NCBI RefSeq assembly: GCF_040822115.1
Contig: NZ_CP162004.1
Span: 1,302,001 to 1,366,000 of the forward strand
DNA length: 64,000 bases
Origin: Flavobacterium sp. WC2421
Lineage (GTDB): Bacteria > Bacteroidota > Bacteroidia > Flavobacteriales > Flavobacteriaceae
Direction: 5' to 3'
The notes below the pieces were generated by a model that was given only the letters and a program-made list of their open reading frames with translations, was not told the DNA's origin and ran no database searches. The position numbers were made by a program, and so were the translations under genes. This document shows positions 51,858 to 59,015 of the stretch, one piece after another; position 1 is the first letter of the stretch, and each line of letters starts with the position of its first letter.

Positions 51858-52674
51858 TTTTCGTTGTTTTTTCTAGGTTATTAAGTTCATCTCTATCTTT
51901 GCTTTTTATGATATAAACATGACCTAAATTAGTCATGTCGTTAAAAAGTTTAATATCTAAAGTATAATAATTGGTTTGATTATCAATATAAATTTTGTTA
52001 ATCGTACCAATATTAATGTTTTCTGGAAAGATTACTGATTGTCCACCAGTAACTATCGTGTCTCCTTTTCTTACAGATGCAAGTCTAGGAACGTCTATCA
52101 ATTGAACGTAACCTGTACTTTTTCCATTCCAAACTAAAGATCCAAAATGATTTGATTTTTTGATTTTAGCATTGATTTGAGACTTTACATTCAAAATGCT
52201 TATAACTGTAGAATAGCTTGGAGAAGTATTATCAATTATCCCTACTATTCCAAGGTTGTTAACGACTCCCATATCTGATTTAACTCCTTGAAGAGAGCCA
52301 GAGTTTAAGGTCAGGAAATTTTCATGAACATTATATGAGTTGTGTATTACTTTTGATACAATGATATCTTCAGGCAAGGTTGTTTTTTGATTTTCAAAAT
52401 TTTTGATGGCAGAAGAGTCTACGGTTTTAAATAATAGACTTTTTAGTCTTGCATTCTCAATTGCTAATGCATCGTTTTGTGTTCTCAAATTGAAGTATTC
52501 ACTTACATCATTGATTTTCTCATAAACACCCCCGCTTAAAAAATTAGCGGAACTTATTATTTTGCTTTTGTGATAAGAATGAGATTGTATCGTTAACGAA
52601 AACGAAAGGCATAATAACAGCAAAAACAGTATTCTATTACTGTTTTTAAATATAAAATTAAATATTTGCTGCAT
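51850..52674 (-). CDS. mreC: Rod-shape-determining protein MreC
   Basis: The 274-aa protein has one membrane helix (about residues 13-30), a coiled-coil segment (about 60-90, NDALAIENARLKSLLFKT) and two beta-barrel MreC domains including GVVNNLGIVGIIDNTSPSYSTVISILN and GDTIVTGGQSVIFPENINIGTI. It lies in the periplasm and activates PBP2. The gene is 93 bases downstream of mreB, with a long hairpin in the gap. Confidence 0.93.
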   Translation of the reverse strand: MQQIFNFIFKNSNRILFLLLLCLSFSLTIQSHSYHKSKIISSANFLSGGVYEKINDVSEYFNLRTQNDALAIENARLKSLLFKTVDSSAIKNFENQKTTLPEDIIVSKVIHNSYNVHENFLTLNSGSLQGVKSDMGVVNNLGIVGIIDNTSPSYSTVISILNVKSQINAKIKKSNHFGSLVWNGKSTGYVQLIDVPRLASVRKGDTIVTGGQSVIFPENINIGTINKIYIDNQTNYYTLDIKLFNDMTNLGHVYIIKSKDRDELNNLEKTTKNE

Positions 52675-52704
52675 TTCTAAGTTTGTTATTTTGTTTCAAG
52701 ATGT

Positions 52705-52749
52705 AATTTCATTAAACTTTAAAAATTATTTTCAGAGTTTAATGAAATT
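52705..52749 (-). other. Stem-loop between mreB and mreC
   Basis: AATTTCATTAAACT (52705-52718) and AGTTTAATGAAATT (52736-52749) are perfect 14-base arms around a 17-base loop, starting 19 bases past the mreB stop. No U-run follows on the transcribed strand, so it is more likely an RNA processing or stabilising structure or a partial attenuator than a full terminator. Confidence 0.65.
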
Positions 52750-52767
52750 GTGCATCTAAGAAAGGTC

Positions 52768-53796
52768 TTATTTAATTAAGATACTTTTAAATTTTGTAAT
52801 GTTTTTAAGTGCCATTCCTGTTCCACGAACTACTGCTCTTAAAGGGTCTTCTGCAATATAAACAGGTAAGTCTGTTTTTTGAGAAATTCTTTTATCTAGA
52901 CCTCTTAACATTGATCCACCACCAGCAAGGTATATACCTGTGTTGTAAATGTCGGCAGCTAATTCTGGAGGGGTTTGTGATAGAGTTTCCATTACAGCGT
53001 CTTCAATTCTTTGAATTGATTTGTCTAATGCTTTTGCTATCTCTCTATAGGAAACTTCTACTTGTTTTGGTTTACCTGTAAGTAAATCTCTTCCTTGAAC
53101 AGACATGTCTTCTGGAGGAGTTTCTAAATCTTCTATAGCAGCACCAATTTGGATTTTTATTTTCTCAGCAGTACTTTCTCCAACAAAAAGGTTGTGTTGT
53201 GTACGCATATAATATACGATGTCATTTGTGAAAACATCACCAGCAATTTTTACTGATTTGTCACACACGATTCCGCCTAACGCAATTACAGCAATTTCAG
53301 TAGTTCCACCACCTATATCTACAATCATGTTTCCTTTTGGTTGCATAATGTCGATTCCAATACCGATTGCCGCAGCCATAGGTTCATGGATTAGGTACAC
53401 TTCTTTACCATTTACTCTTTCACAAGATTCCTTAACGGCTCTCATCTCCACTTCGGTAATTCCTGATGGAATACAAACCACCATCCTAAGCGCAGGAGTA
53501 AACATTCTTTTTTTCAATGCTGGTATGCTTTTTATAAACATACTAATCATTTTTTCTGAAGCATCAAAGTCGGCAATTACACCATCTTTCAAAGGCCTTA
53601 TTGTCTTAATGTTTTCATGTGTTTTACCCTGCATCAAGTTGGCTTCTTTACCAACAGCGATTATTTTACCAGAAATTCTATCTCTGGCAACAATTGATGG
53701 GCTGTCTATTACAACTTTATCATTGTGTATGATTAAAGTGTTTGCGGTTCCAAGGTCTATCGCGATATCCTCGGTCATGAAATCAAAAAATCCCAT
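52768..53796 (-). CDS. mreB: Rod-shape-determining actin-like protein MreB
   Basis: The 342-aa cytoplasmic filament protein directs sidewall synthesis. Actin-fold motifs are IDLGTANTLIIHNDKVVIDSPS (phosphate 1), KPKGNMIVDIGGGTTEIAVIALGG-like DIGGGTTEIAVIALGGIV (phosphate 2) and GIYLAGGGSMLRGLDKRI (adenosine). The length matches MreB. It heads the elongasome operon. A consensus -7 box lies 41 bases upstream, in the gap to purH. Confidence 0.97.
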   Translation of the reverse strand: MGFFDFMTEDIAIDLGTANTLIIHNDKVVIDSPSIVARDRISGKIIAVGKEANLMQGKTHENIKTIRPLKDGVIADFDASEKMISMFIKSIPALKKRMFTPALRMVVCIPSGITEVEMRAVKESCERVNGKEVYLIHEPMAAAIGIGIDIMQPKGNMIVDIGGGTTEIAVIALGGIVCDKSVKIAGDVFTNDIVYYMRTQHNLFVGESTAEKIKIQIGAAIEDLETPPEDMSVQGRDLLTGKPKQVEVSYREIAKALDKSIQRIEDAVMETLSQTPPELAADIYNTGIYLAGGGSMLRGLDKRISQKTDLPVYIAEDPLRAVVRGTGMALKNITKFKSILIK

Positions 53797-53836
53797 AAGT
53801 TTTTCAGGGGTTTAAAAGTTAAAAATTAGGAGCATA

Positions 53837-53844
53837 CAAAGTTA
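53837..53844 (-). promoter_or_regulatory. -7 box of the mreB operon
   Basis: TAACTTTG on the minus strand matches TAnnTTTG exactly, in the short gap between purH and mreB. It suggests the shape operon has its own promoter. The -33 element would lie within the purH end and is not clear. Confidence 0.5.
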
Positions 53845-53850
53845 GACAAA

Positions 53851-55377
53851 TTAATGTTTAAAATGACGTGTTCCTGTAAATACCATTGCAACTTTATTTT
53901 CATTACAATAGTTGATGCTTAATTCGTCTTTTATCGATCCTCCAGGTTGAATTACGGCTGTTATACCCGCTTTTTTTGCAATTTCCACACAGTCTGGGAA
54001 TGGAAAAAAAGCATCGCTTGCCATTGAAGCGCCGTGTAAATCAAATCCAAATGTTTTTGCTTTTTCAATTGCTTGTAACAAAGCGTCTACTCTTGAGGTT
54101 TGTCCTGTTCCAGAAGAAATAAGTGTTCCGTTTTTAGCAAAAACGATCGTGTTAGATTTAGTATTTTTACAAACTTTAGATGCAAAAATTAAATCCTGAA
54201 TTTCTTGTTCAGTAGGACTTGTTAGGGTAACGGTTTTTAAATCGTCTTTATTGTCTGTGATATTATTTCTTTCTTGAATAAGCAATCCGTTTAAACAAGT
54301 TCTCACTTGTTTTGCTGGTAAAGCGACTTCATTTTGAACTAATATAATTCTGTTTTTCTTTTCTTGTAAAATGCTAATTGCATCTGCATCATATTCAGGT
54401 GCGATAACAACTTCGCAAAATAATTTATTAATTTCGGTAGCAGTTGCTACATCAATTTTTGTATTTGCAATTAATACTCCACCAAAAGCGGATGTTGGGT
54501 CACAAGCCAGTGCAGCGTTGTACGCTTCGCTAATTGTATTTCTAGATGCTAATCCACAAGCATTATTGTGTTTTAATATTGCAAAAGTAGGACCGTCAGT
54601 TTTGAATTCATTAATTAAATTTACTGCAGCATCAACGTCAAGTAAATTATTGTATGATAATTCTTTACCGTGTGTTTTATTGAACATGGCGTCAAAATCA
54701 CCAAAGAAATATCCTTTTTGATGTGGGTTTTCACCGTATCTTAAAACTTGACCATTAGAAATACTTTCTTTATAAATAGTTTCGTCAGTATTGAAATAAT
54801 TAAATATTGCAGTATCGTAGTGTGAAGAAACGTGAAATGCTTTTGTTGCTAATAATTTTCTATCGGCAAGAGTAGTTGCTCCATTTTGTTTTGTAATTAA
54901 ATCCAAGAGAGAACTATATTCATCTACAGAAGCTACAATGACAGTATCCTTAAAGTTTTTTGCAGCAGCACGAATTAAAGAGATTCCACCAATATCGATT
55001 TTTTCAATAATGTCAGATTCACTTGCTCCAGAGGCTACTGTTTTTTCAAAAGGGTATAAATCAACAATTACTAAGTCAATTTGCGGAATATTAAATTCTT
55101 CCATTTGTTGCACATCACTTGGATTGTCTTGACGATTTAAAATTCCACCAAAAACTTTTGGATGCAATGTTTTTACTCTTCCACCTAGAATTGAAGGGTA
55201 TGATGTAACATCTTCAACTGGGATAACGGGGATTCCTAAGTTTTTTATAAAATCTTCAGTTCCTCCTGTTGAATAAAGTGTAACATTTTGACTATTTAGT
55301 AGTCTTACAATTGGTTCAAGGCCTTCTTTTGAAAAGACTGAAATTAACGCAGATTGAATTGTTTTTGTTGTGTTCAT
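53851..55377 (-). CDS. purH: Bifunctional AICAR formyltransferase / IMP cyclohydrolase
   Basis: The 508-aa enzyme catalyses the last two steps of IMP synthesis. The N-terminal MGS-like cyclohydrolase domain (about residues 1-190) begins SALISVFSKEGLEPIV and includes LGGRVKTLHPKVFGGIL. The C-terminal transformylase domain carries RYGENPHQKG, the catalytic LKHNNACGLA (Lys-His) and SDAFFPFPDCVE with IQPGGSIKDE. The length matches the family. It stands upstream of mreB on the same strand, with separate promoter boxes for each. Confidence 0.97.
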   Translation of the reverse strand: MNTTKTIQSALISVFSKEGLEPIVRLLNSQNVTLYSTGGTEDFIKNLGIPVIPVEDVTSYPSILGGRVKTLHPKVFGGILNRQDNPSDVQQMEEFNIPQIDLVIVDLYPFEKTVASGASESDIIEKIDIGGISLIRAAAKNFKDTVIVASVDEYSSLLDLITKQNGATTLADRKLLATKAFHVSSHYDTAIFNYFNTDETIYKESISNGQVLRYGENPHQKGYFFGDFDAMFNKTHGKELSYNNLLDVDAAVNLINEFKTDGPTFAILKHNNACGLASRNTISEAYNAALACDPTSAFGGVLIANTKIDVATATEINKLFCEVVIAPEYDADAISILQEKKNRIILVQNEVALPAKQVRTCLNGLLIQERNNITDNKDDLKTVTLTSPTEQEIQDLIFASKVCKNTKSNTIVFAKNGTLISSGTGQTSRVDALLQAIEKAKTFGFDLHGASMASDAFFPFPDCVEIAKKAGITAVIQPGGSIKDELSINYCNENKVAMVFTGTRHFKH

Positions 55378-55399
55378 GTGTAGTTATAATTATAAAGTG

Positions 55400-55407
55400 C
55401 AAAAATA
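55400..55407 (-). promoter_or_regulatory. -7 box of purH
   Basis: TATTTTTG on the minus strand is an exact match, 22 bases before the purH start. No clear -33 TTG. Confidence 0.45.
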
Positions 55408-55527
55408 GTTTTTTAATGTGAAAATTGGACTATTTGAAAAAGAGATAATTTAGAAATTATACTGTTATTTTTATAAATGATGAAATAATGATGCTGAATT
55501 ACAATGAATATTTATTTCATTAGGTTT

Positions 55528-55557
55528 TTGAATTTAATTTATAGAATTTTACTTTAA
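55528..55557 (+). promoter_or_regulatory. Candidate promoter of the ABC permease gene
   Basis: TTG (55528-55530), a 19-base spacer and TACTTTAA (six of eight to TAnnTTTG) stand 16 bases before the start codon. Confidence 0.4.
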
Positions 55558-55573
55558 TAGAAAATGTATTTTT

Positions 55574-56824
55574 ATGCTAGTTTATCTACGATTATTGAAA
55601 GAGAGTTTTGGTTTTGCAATAAATGCATTAACAAACAATAAGTTAAGAACACTTCTTTCTTTGCTTGGTGTTACTATCGGGATTTTATCCATAATTGCAG
55701 TTCTGGCTGCAGTTGATTCTTTAGATAGAAAAATAACAAAGGATTTAAGTAGTTTAGATAAAAACACTATTTATTTAATGCGTTTTTCTTTTGGGCCCTC
55801 TGATATACCGCAATGGAAAAGAGAGCAGTTTCCCAATGTTAAATTTGATGAATATACCAATTTGAAAGAGTCGTTAAATAATACGGATCAAGTAGGGTAT
55901 CAATTATTTGTAAAGCGCGAATCTATAAAATATGAATCGAAACTAGTGAGCGATGTAAATGTTGTTCCTGTATCTAGTGAGTTTATCGATATTCAAGGTC
56001 TTGAGTTTGAAGATGGTCGTTTTTATAATGAATCAGAGTCTAATTCTGGGACAGCTGTTATCGTTTTAGGCTATGAAATTGCTCAGGGACTTTTCGAAAA
56101 TTCTAATGCTATTGGGAAAAATATTCGTTTATATGGGCAAAGGTTTACTGTTATTGGAGTATTGAAGAAACAAGGAGCGGGATTGTTTGGGGATAGTAAT
56201 GATACATCTGTGTTTTTACCCGTTAATTTTTTAAGACGTTTGTATGGAGATAATAATGATGCAATGACTCCAGTTATTTTGTTGAAGCCTAATAAAGGGG
56301 TTGATATGGATGCTTATAAAGCGGAAGTGAGTTATAAATTAAGAAGTATGAGGGGATTGAAAGCAGGTGAAATTGATAATTTTTTCATCAATGTGTTATC
56401 TGGTTTTACAGATCTTATTGATGGTATTATTGGGCAGATGAATGTTGTGGGCTGGATAATAAGTGGTTTTTCATTACTTGTTGGTGGTTTTGGAATCGCT
56501 AATATTATGTTTGTTTCTGTAAAAGAGCGAACAAATTTAATTGGAATTCAAAAGTCTTTAGGTGCTAAAAATAGATTTATATTGTTTCAATTTTTATTTG
56601 AGGCAGTTATATTGTCTGTTATTGGTGGTGTAATTGGTTTGGTTTTAGTGTGGATTATTTCTGTTATTTTGACGAAAGTGTTGGACTTTGAATTTGTTCT
56701 AAGTATGGGGAATATTATGTTAGGAACTGGACTGGCTGCCTTAATAGGATTGATTTCCGGAATTCTTCCTGCTATTACAGCGTCAAAATTAGATCCTGTT
56801 GAAGCGATTCGAACTGGGATGTAG
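55574..56824 (+). CDS. MacB/FtsX-type ABC transporter permease, lone gene
   Basis: The 416-aa inner-membrane protein has a first helix (about residues 20-45) with NNKLRTLLSLLGVTIGILSIIAV and a large periplasmic MacB_PCD domain (about 45-260). Three C-terminal FtsX helices include GGFGIANIMFVSVKERTNLIGIQKSLGAKN and the end KLDPVEAIRTGM. Such permeases pair with a LolD/MacB-type ATPase for lipoprotein, peptide or drug export. No ATPase gene is present in the flanking genes (purH, accD), so the partner must be encoded elsewhere. A terminator follows. Confidence 0.88.
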   Translation: MLVYLRLLKESFGFAINALTNNKLRTLLSLLGVTIGILSIIAVLAAVDSLDRKITKDLSSLDKNTIYLMRFSFGPSDIPQWKREQFPNVKFDEYTNLKESLNNTDQVGYQLFVKRESIKYESKLVSDVNVVPVSSEFIDIQGLEFEDGRFYNESESNSGTAVIVLGYEIAQGLFENSNAIGKNIRLYGQRFTVIGVLKKQGAGLFGDSNDTSVFLPVNFLRRLYGDNNDAMTPVILLKPNKGVDMDAYKAEVSYKLRSMRGLKAGEIDNFFINVLSGFTDLIDGIIGQMNVVGWIISGFSLLVGGFGIANIMFVSVKERTNLIGIQKSLGAKNRFILFQFLFEAVILSVIGGVIGLVLVWIISVILTKVLDFEFVLSMGNIMLGTGLAALIGLISGILPAITASKLDPVEAIRTGM

Positions 56825-56862
56825 ACTTAGGTTTTTAATAATAATAATAATAAATAAAAACA

Positions 56863-56894
56863 AAAAAATCCCATCTGTACAGATGGGATTTTTT
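56863..56894. terminator. Bidirectional terminator between permease and accD genes
   Basis: ATCCCATCTGT and ACAGATGGGAT form a perfect palindrome flanked by runs of A and T, between convergent genes. A short (TAA)n run precedes it. Confidence 0.88.
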
Positions 56895-56912
56895 GTTTTA
56901 GAAGTTTTAAAA

Positions 56913-57767
56913 CTATCTTATAGTATTGTTTTGAATTAAATCAATGTACAAGTTAATCTTGTCTTTCAATTCTTTTCTGGCTGTTATAAAGTCTAGGAAA
57001 CCATGTTCAAGTAGAAATTCAGCCGTTTGAAAACCTTCTGGTAAATCTTTACCAGTTGTGTCTCTTACAACACGTGGTCCTGCAAATCCAATTAAAGCTC
57101 CAGGTTCAGAGATGTTAATGTCTCCTAGCATAGCATAAGAAGCGGTTGTCCCTCCTGTAGTTGGGTCCGTACATAATGAGATGTAAGGAAGTTTAGCGTC
57201 TGCCAGTTGTGCTAGTTTAACAGAAGTTTTTGCTAATTGCATTAAGGAATAAGCAGCTTCCATCATTCTTGCACCACCCGATTTTGAAATCATAATAAAT
57301 GGAAGTTTATTTTTGATAGCGTGATCAATCCCTCTTGAAATTTTTTCTCCAACTACTGCACCCATAGATCCGCCAATAAAAGCAAAATCCATACAGCAAA
57401 TAACAACATCTTTTCCTTTTGATTTACCAACTCCAGTACGCACTGCATCTTTAAGTTTGGTTTTTTCCATAACATCTTTTAATCGATCTGCATATTTTTT
57501 TGTATCAACAAAATGCAAAGGATCTTTGGAAGTTAAGTTTTTATCTAATTCAACAAACTCATTGTTGTCAAACAAGATTTCGAAATAGGTAGCACTACCA
57601 ATTCTAACATGAAAACCATCCTCAGGACTAACAAACAAGTTGCGTTCTAGCTCATCGGCATCAATAATTTTTCCTGTTGGAGATTTGTACCAAAGTCCTT
57701 TTGGGACATCCATTTTGTCTTCGGTAGCAGTAGTAATTCCTTTTTCTTTTCTTTTAAACCAAGCCAT
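56913..57767 (-). CDS. accD: Acetyl-CoA carboxylase carboxyltransferase subunit beta, zinc-ribbon cysteines absent
   Basis: The 284-aa crotonase-fold subunit works with AccA to move the carboxyl group from biotin to acetyl-CoA, giving malonyl-CoA. Conserved parts are [57 protein letters not shown] and [19 protein letters not shown], followed by GFAGPRVV. E. coli AccD has four Cys in an N-terminal zinc ribbon. At the matching places here stand S29, G32, S47 and D50, so the zinc site is lost although the surrounding sequence is kept. The gene lies 114 bases after fbaA. Confidence 0.95.
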   Translation of the reverse strand: MAWFKRKEKGITTATEDKMDVPKGLWYKSPTGKIIDADELERNLFVSPEDGFHVRIGSATYFEILFDNNEFVELDKNLTSKDPLHFVDTKKYADRLKDVMEKTKLKDAVRTGVGKSKGKDVVICCMDFAFIGGSMGAVVGEKISRGIDHAIKNKLPFIMISKSGGARMMEAAYSLMQLAKTSVKLAQLADAKLPYISLCTDPTTGGTTASYAMLGDINISEPGALIGFAGPRVVRDTTGKDLPEGFQTAEFLLEHGFLDFITARKELKDKINLYIDLIQNNTIR

Positions 57768-57826
57768 TTCTTAAGTGTTCAGTGTTCAGTAATCAAGTAA
57801 TCAGTCAAGTCAATGTTTGTAGTCAG

Positions 57827-57871
57827 TTTTAGTACTCAGTAACCTATTACTGAATACTAAAAACTGAGTAC
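57827..57871. repeat. Competing inverted repeats (CAGT/ACTG-rich) between fbaA and accD
   Basis: TTTTAGTACTCAGTAA (57827-57842) pairs with TTACTGAATACTAAAA (57847-57862) with one mismatch. Part of the same arm, GTACTCAGT (57832-57840), also pairs perfectly with ACTGAGTAC (57863-57871). Further CAGT units stand at 57780-57826. No U-run follows, so a simple terminator is unlikely. Confidence 0.6.
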
Positions 57872-57881
57872 GGAATACTTT

Positions 57882-58949
57882 TTATAGCGTATTCACATTG
57901 TTTAAGTCAGCAAATGCTTGTTCTAATCTTGCATTGAACGTCATTTCGCTTTCACGCATCCATTTTCTTGGATCGTAGTATTTTTTATTTGGTACATCAG
58001 AACCTTCTGGGTTTCCAATTTGGGTTTTTAAATAATCAATATTTTTAACCATATAATCACGAATACCTTCTGTAAATGCAAATTGCAAATCAGTATCGAT
58101 ATTCATTTTTATTACACCGTAGCTAATTCCTTCTCTTATTTCTTCTAAAGTAGAACCTGAACCACCGTGGAAAACGAAGTCAACTGGGTTGTTTCCAGTG
58201 TTGAATTTCTTTTGAACGAAATCTTGAGAATTTTTTAAGATTTTCGGAGTCAATTTTACGTTACCTGGTTTGTAAACACCATGTACATTTCCAAAAGCTG
58301 CCGCAATTGTAAACTTAGGACTTACTTTTGATAATTCTTCGTAAGCATAAGCAACTTCTTCTGGTTGAGTATAAAGTTTTGAGCTATCAACATCTGAGTT
58401 GTCAACACCATCTTCTTCACCACCTGTAATTCCAAGTTCGATTTCTAGTGTCATTCCCATTTTGCTCATTCTCTCTAGGTATCCTTTGCAAATTTCGATG
58501 TTTTCTTCGATAGGCTCTTCAGATAAATCGATCATATGAGAACTGAATAAAGGCTTTCCAGTTGTAGCAAAATGTTTTTCAGATGCATCTAATAATCCGT
58601 CAATCCAAGGTAATAATTTCTTAGCACAGTGATCCGTATGTAAAATTACTGTTGCTCCATAAGCTTCAGCCAAGGTATGAATGTGTAATGCTCCAGCAAT
58701 TCCACCAGCGATAGCTGCTTTTTCACCTGCATTTGAAAGTCCTTTTCCAGCATTAAATTGAGCTCCTCCGTTTGAAAACTGGATGATTACTGGAGCATTT
58801 AATTTTGCTGCAGTCTCAAGAACGCCATTTATTGTGTTTGAACCAGTAACATTTACTGCAGGTAGAGCAAAGCCTTTTTCTTTTGCATAATTGAAAATTT
58901 CTTGAACTTGATCTCCTGTAGCTACGCCCGGTTTGATGTTATGTGCCAT
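57882..58949 (-). CDS. fbaA: Class II fructose-bisphosphate aldolase
   Basis: The 355-aa zinc-dependent enzyme splits fructose-1,6-bisphosphate in glycolysis and makes it in gluconeogenesis. Motifs are ILHTDHCAKKLLPWIDGLL (zinc His and catalytic Asp), LEIELGITGGEEDGVDNSD, FGNVHGVYKPGNVKLTP (zinc His) and FHGGSGSTLEEI (zinc His and phosphate binding), with INTDLQFAF-like MNIDTDLQFAF. The length and the long insertion match class IIA (E. coli FbaA, 359 aa). A consensus -7 box lies 45 bases upstream. Confidence 0.96.
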   Translation of the reverse strand: MAHNIKPGVATGDQVQEIFNYAKEKGFALPAVNVTGSNTINGVLETAAKLNAPVIIQFSNGGAQFNAGKGLSNAGEKAAIAGGIAGALHIHTLAEAYGATVILHTDHCAKKLLPWIDGLLDASEKHFATTGKPLFSSHMIDLSEEPIEENIEICKGYLERMSKMGMTLEIELGITGGEEDGVDNSDVDSSKLYTQPEEVAYAYEELSKVSPKFTIAAAFGNVHGVYKPGNVKLTPKILKNSQDFVQKKFNTGNNPVDFVFHGGSGSTLEEIREGISYGVIKMNIDTDLQFAFTEGIRDYMVKNIDYLKTQIGNPEGSDVPNKKYYDPRKWMRESEMTFNARLEQAFADLNNVNTL

Positions 58950-58993
58950 TGTAATTTTTTTTAGTTGTTTTTTTAGTTTTTAGTTTAAGACTG

Positions 58994-59001
58994 CAAAAAT
59001 A
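58994..59001 (-). promoter_or_regulatory. -7 box of fbaA
   Basis: TATTTTTG on the minus strand is an exact match, 44 bases before the start. A TTC stands 17 bases upstream in place of TTG. Confidence 0.45.
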
Positions 59002-59015
59002 AGAATTAATTAGCA

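Noticed and set aside
53219..53815. 198-aa open frame on the plus strand opposite mreB
   Set aside because: It is the mirror of a strongly conserved gene, with no signal, domain or independent promoter.
56837..56858. (TAA)n run before the permease/accD terminator as a phase-variable repeat
   Set aside because: It is short, lies after the stop codon and does not touch a promoter or a reading frame.
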